From NCBI GenBank assembly GCA_003566335.1, contig PXDR01000283.1, forward strand, positions 1 through 8,250: DNA of 8,250 nucleotides, in the 5' to 3' direction. The notes under the pieces were generated by a model, which was given only the letters and a program-made list of their open reading frames with translations, was not told the DNA's origin and did not search any database. A program made the position numbers and the translations under genes. The stretch is from Cyanobacteria bacterium T3Sed10_344R1. GTDB taxonomy: Bacteria > Cyanobacteriota > Cyanobacteriia > Phormidesmidales > Phormidesmidaceae. Numbering within the stretch: position 1 is the first letter of the stretch; every line of letters begins with the position of its first letter. Shown piece by piece: positions 6,250 through 8,250 of the stretch.

Positions 6250-6963
6250 ATGACAGAAACTGCCCCCAATGCTGAAACCACCGGTCAAGTACTGCTAGTG
6301 GATGATGAGCCAGGACTGCGGGAAGCCGTGCAAGCCTATTTGGAAGACAGTGGTTTCACGGTACGAACGGCTGGGAATGCCAGCGAAGGCTGGGAACTGC
6401 TGCAGCAAAGCAGCCCAGACGTGCTGATTTCCGACATCATGATGCCCCAAGTGGATGGCTACCAGTTTTTGCAGCAGGTGCGGGAAGATGTGCGCTTTAA
6501 GGGACTGCCGGTCGTGTTTTTAACCGCTCGGGGCATGACCAGCGATCGCATTCAAGGCTATCAAGCAGGCTGCGACGCCTACCTGCCCAAGCCCTTTGAT
6601 CCTGAAGAACTCGTGGCAATTGTCACCAACCTGGTCTCTCGTCGGGAGGCCCAAACCGATGGGGGGGCGACTCCCGATATTGCCGTCATGGCCCGCCAGA
6701 TTGAAGAAATCAAGGCGCTGCTGACCCAGCGGGGCACCATTCCCCAGACCCCACCTCCGATTCGGATTGACCTCACCCCTCGGGAACAAAGCGTCCTCGA
6801 CCTAGTCGCGGAAGGGCTAATGAACAAGGAAATTGCCCGCCGCCTCGAAACCAGCGTCCGCAATGTGGAAAAGTACGTCAGCCGTCTGTTCAGCAAAACT
6901 GGCACCAACAGCCGCACGGAACTGGTGCGCTACGCCCTAGAACATGGGATGGTGACGACTTAA
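6250..6963 (+). CDS. Two-component response regulator, NarL/LuxR type (Rre1/Ycf29-like)
   Basis: This is a cytoplasmic transcription factor of 237 residues, controlled by phosphorylation from a sensor kinase not encoded here. The receiver domain (about 13-128) has the acidic pocket Asp18-Asp19, phospho-acceptor Asp62 in ISDIMMPQVDGYQF, Thr92 and Lys114 in LPKPFDP, so all key residues are intact. A linker with a helical segment (about 146-160) leads to a LuxR/GerE helix-turn-helix at 172-232 (LTPREQSVLDLVAEGLMNKE, then VRNVEKYVSRLF). The receiver's GYQFL and GMTSDRIQGYQAG segments and the GTNSRTELVRYALEHG end look like the cyanobacterial Rre1/plastid Ycf29 group, a stress-related regulator; that subgroup is from memory and less certain. 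The frame is open to an ATG at 6157, but the added 31 residues are low-complexity and the family normally begins just before the receiver, so ATG 6250 is preferred even though neither start has a good Shine-Dalgarno. Confidence 0.9.
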   Translation: MTETAPNAETTGQVLLVDDEPGLREAVQAYLEDSGFTVRTAGNASEGWELLQQSSPDVLISDIMMPQVDGYQFLQQVREDVRFKGLPVVFLTARGMTSDRIQGYQAGCDAYLPKPFDPEELVAIVTNLVSRREAQTDGGATPDIAVMARQIEEIKALLTQRGTIPQTPPPIRIDLTPREQSVLDLVAEGLMNKEIARRLETSVRNVEKYVSRLFSKTGTNSRTELVRYALEHGMVTT

Positions 6964-7010
6964 GCTGCACCTAGGTCAAGATGGCTGCGATCGCATCCGT
7001 CTTTAGACGC

Positions 7011-7039
7011 TTCAAGCGCCCAAGAAAACCCCTTATAAT
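7011..7039 (+). promoter_or_regulatory. Candidate sigma-70-type promoter in the non-coding stretch
   Basis: A perfect -10 box TATAAT lies at 7034-7039, 17 bases after a weak -35-like TTCAAG (7011-7016). Transcription would start near 7046 and run rightward into the hairpin-rich region. It is the only full-consensus -10 box I found in an intergenic region of this window. Confidence 0.5.
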
Positions 7040-7101
7040 GGAAACGAACAAAATTAAAATAAAGTAAACATTTATGGGTTCTGAATAAGAAAAGTAGTCT
7101 C

Positions 7102-7254
7102 GGGTCGCAAACCCAGGGCTGCAATAGCCAGAAATCATCATATTTTTCTGCCTAAAGAGGCAACCGCAACGGCTTGTCTCTGGTTTGCTTCGATATATTC
7201 CCGACTATTCCCGACAAGCCGGTCTGGCTTCTGCCTATCCTGAGCTTTAAAGCT
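7102..7254 (+). ncRNA. Candidate structured RNA (hairpin cluster)
   Basis: Starting about 60 bases after the predicted transcription start, successive hairpins can form: GGGT-CGCAA-ACCC (7102-7114), GGCT-GCAAT-AGCC (7117-7129), TGCCT-AAAG-AGGCA (7149-7162) and AAGCCG-GTC-TGGCTT (7216-7230). A 9-bp long-range pair joins CGGCTTGTC (7170-7178) to GACAAGCCG (7213-7221), competing with the previous hairpin. AGCTTTAAAGCT (7243-7254) is a perfect palindrome. The first two hairpins are similar in size and loop. The arms are short, so this is a hypothesis; no terminator with a T-run is evident. Confidence 0.3.
7196..7215. repeat. 10-bp perfect tandem duplication
   Basis: TATTCCCGAC occurs twice in a row. 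The second copy contributes part of the 9-bp arm that pairs with 7170-7178, so the duplication lies within the hairpin-rich section. It may be replication slippage or a tandem binding site. Confidence 0.7.
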
Positions 7255-7354
7255 TCTAAGGCTAACCTAGCTGTCGTTTATTTTCCTGATTTTAGGCGGA
7301 TAAAGCCGCTGGAATAGCATCAACAGCAGCATCTAGCTGCGGAATATCCATGCA

Positions 7355-7382
7355 GTATCTGCGGAAGAGTATCTGCGGAAAA
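7355..7382. repeat. 14-bp tandem duplication
   Basis: GTATCTGCGGAAGA (7355-7368) is followed directly by GTATCTGCGGAAAA (7369-7382), with one difference. A partial third match, AGCTGCGGAATA, lies at 7335-7346. Its role is unknown. Confidence 0.7.
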
Positions 7383-7433
7383 GTCTAGCGACTCCAGCCA
7401 CCAAGCCTGGGAACCGCCTTAGGCTGTACTTCA

Positions 7434-7461
7434 GGGTTATTCCAGCAGTAATTTGGAACCC
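7434..7461 (+). other. Bulged hairpin in the leader region
   Basis: GGGTT (7434-7438) and CCA (7442-7444) pair with TGG (7454-7456) and AACCC (7457-7461), leaving a 3-base bulge and a 9-base loop. No T-run follows, so it is unlikely to be an intrinsic terminator. It would fall inside a long leader of the NYN gene. Confidence 0.3.
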
Positions 7462-7590
7462 AGTCTTTCAGAAGCGGATTGAAAGGTTCTCATCAGGATG
7501 ATTCAAGCCAAATCCCGTCAGGGCCAACCGTTGTCCCGCCACTGGACTGGGGCTGGCACAAAAACAGCTCATCATTGCAATTTGACTGAA

Positions 7591-7618
7591 CTTACTTAGT
7601 CTCTCTTACTTAGGCTCT
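7591..7618. repeat. 14-bp tandem duplication just before the NYN gene
   Basis: CTTACTTAGTCTCT (7591-7604) is followed directly by CTTACTTAGGCTCT (7605-7618), with one mismatch and ending six bases before the ATG at 7625. A -35-like TTGACT lies at 7582-7587, so the repeat would cover the -10 region of any promoter using it, and it occupies the place where a Shine-Dalgarno would be expected. It may act in transcription or in translation initiation. Confidence 0.7.
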
Positions 7619-7624
7619 ATTTAT

Positions 7625-8155
7625 ATGTATACCGCCACCCATTCAAAAAGTCGTCTGTCTATTTTTGTTGACGGCAACAATATGTTCTATGCCCAACAAA
7701 AAAATGGCTGGTTTTTTGACCCTAAACGGGTGCTGGCTCATTTTGTCAAAGAGTCAGAAGACACCAGCCTCGTCAATGCCTTTTGGTACACCGGCTTAAA
7801 AGATCCTCAAGATCAGCGCGGTTTTCGCGATGCACTGATTAGCCTCGGCTACACAGTCCGCACCAAAATTCTCAAAGAATATTACGACGACAACTCCGGT
7901 CGCTATTCACAAAAAGCGAACCTAGACATAGAAATCGTCGTGGACATGTTCAACACCGTTGATCAATACGATCGCGTGATTTTGTTCAGCGGCGACGGCG
8001 ATTTTGAGCGGGCAATTGAACTGTTGCGATCGAAAAACACCCACATCACAGTCGTCTCAACCGAAGGCATGATTGCCCGAGAACTTCGCAACGCCACCGA
8101 TCGCTACATTGACCTGAATGAAATGCGGCGGGAGATTGAGAAGTTGGATATTTAG
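7625..8155 (+). CDS. LabA-like NYN-domain protein (DUF88, PIN-like nuclease fold)
   Basis: This 176-residue protein is a single NYN domain, a PIN-like fold found in RNA-processing nucleases. The acidic metal-binding positions are present: Asp16 and Asn18 in IFVDGNNMFYAQQKNGW, Asp101 and Asp107 in KANLDIEIVVDM, and Asp124 and Asp126 in LFSGDGDFERAIELL. The close resemblance is to the cyanobacterial LabA group, whose Synechococcus elongatus founder acts in circadian output and negative feedback on kaiBC; several paralogues exist in cyanobacteria, so the same role cannot be assumed. It is probably cytoplasmic, with no signal peptide or membrane helix. ATG 7625 gives a natural family N-terminus, but no Shine-Dalgarno precedes it; a 14-bp tandem repeat sits there instead. 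Upstream is a long non-coding stretch, and the stop codon TAG is the first triplet of a heptamer repeat array. GC looks lower than in the genes to the left. The family is secure, the substrate unknown. Confidence 0.93.
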   Translation: MYTATHSKSRLSIFVDGNNMFYAQQKNGWFFDPKRVLAHFVKESEDTSLVNAFWYTGLKDPQDQRGFRDALISLGYTVRTKILKEYYDDNSGRYSQKANLDIEIVVDMFNTVDQYDRVILFSGDGDFERAIELLRSKNTHITVVSTEGMIARELRNATDRYIDLNEMRREIEKLDI

Positions 8156-8200
8156 CTGTTAGCTGTTGGCTGTTGGCTGTTAGCTGTTGGCTGTTGGCTA
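8153..8200. repeat. Heptanucleotide tandem array (STRR type)
   Basis: Six full copies plus a partial copy of the 7-base unit T(A/G)GCTGT. The variable base runs A, A, G, G, A, G, G, so GG-A blocks recur. The first unit begins exactly with the stop codon of the NYN gene. Short tandemly repeated heptamers are a known feature of filamentous cyanobacterial genomes. The copy number probably varies between strains. Confidence 0.9.
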
Positions 8201-8250
8201 CAGATAAACCGGGCTGTAATCACTCACTGATTGATGCGAACGCCCTGCAT

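Larger units (their letters stand above)
2335..6994. repeat. HIP1 octamers (six dispersed copies)
   Basis: GCGATCGC occurs at 2335-2342, 2795-2802, 2973-2980, 4955-4962, 6542-6549 and 6987-6994, both in genes and between them. A random 8-mer would be expected about once in 65 kb, so this is strong enrichment and supports a cyanobacterial origin. The coordinates given span the first to the last copy. Confidence 0.9.
6964..7624. other. 661-bp stretch without a protein gene; possible structured RNA or long leader
   Basis: No credible coding frame is seen on either strand, and I recognise no tRNA, tmRNA, SRP RNA or RNase P RNA motif. It contains a HIP1 octamer (6987-6994), a promoter with consensus TATAAT (7034-7039), a run of small hairpins between 7102 and 7254, three short tandem repeats (7196-7215, 7355-7382, 7591-7618) and a bulged hairpin at 7434-7461. 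Base composition is AT-richer than in the neighbouring genes. It may encode a small RNA, or be a leader of about 580 bases for the NYN gene, or both. Confidence 0.5.

Noticed and set aside
6964..7624. tRNA, tmRNA, SRP RNA, RNase P RNA or a broken gene in the non-coding stretch
   Set aside because: I found no T-loop or CCA end, no tmRNA tag frame, none of the conserved RNase P or SRP motifs I could recall, and no stretch of recognisable protein. 6S RNA could not be judged by eye.
8153..8200. CRISPR-like array
   Set aside because: The 7-base units are contiguous with no unique spacers, which is a simple tandem repeat.

Overview
This is cyanobacterial chromosome. The window opens inside the 3' end of psbC, the photosystem II antenna protein CP43. 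The octamer GCGATCGC (HIP1, a cyanobacterial signature) occurs six times in 8.25 kb, and a heptanucleotide tandem array of the cyanobacterial STRR type lies near the right edge. GC content is moderately high by eye over most genes and lower from about 7000 onward. The genus cannot be fixed from this window.

Layout. Positions 2-220 hold the C-terminus of psbC, followed by a very strong hairpin terminator (303-336). A class II Fic-domain protein follows at 510-1253 (+). It converges on a large membrane protein of unknown function at 1300-2754 (-), whose central membrane region resembles a voltage-sensor domain. A 212-bp divergent intergenic region separates that gene from an alpha/beta hydrolase related to the pheophytinase/chlorophyll-dephytylase-like group (2967-3851, +). 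The next intergenic region carries a large REP-like palindrome (3921-3982) and a textbook intrinsic terminator (4050-4068) belonging to the minus-strand 1-Cys peroxiredoxin (4128-4763). Upstream of the peroxiredoxin on the same strand is a DMT/EamA transporter (4876-5883) with a well-supported TTG start. Diverging from it is a CheY-LuxR response regulator (probably 6250-6963, +), with repeated and palindromic motifs in its upstream region. A 661-bp non-coding stretch (6964-7624) follows, and then a LabA-like NYN-domain protein (7625-8155, +). The tandem heptamer array starts at that gene's stop codon.

How the parts relate. These are mostly single-gene transcription units in alternating orientation, not an operon encoding one pathway. 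Several fit photosynthetic or stress physiology: CP43, a chlorophyll-type hydrolase, an antioxidant peroxiredoxin, a cyanobacterial response regulator and a LabA-like protein. I see no defence island, prophage, CRISPR array or insertion sequence.

The least explained parts are the structured non-coding stretch 6964-7624 (a consensus -10 box, clustered hairpins and three tandem repeats), the voltage-sensor-like membrane protein, and the REP-like palindrome.
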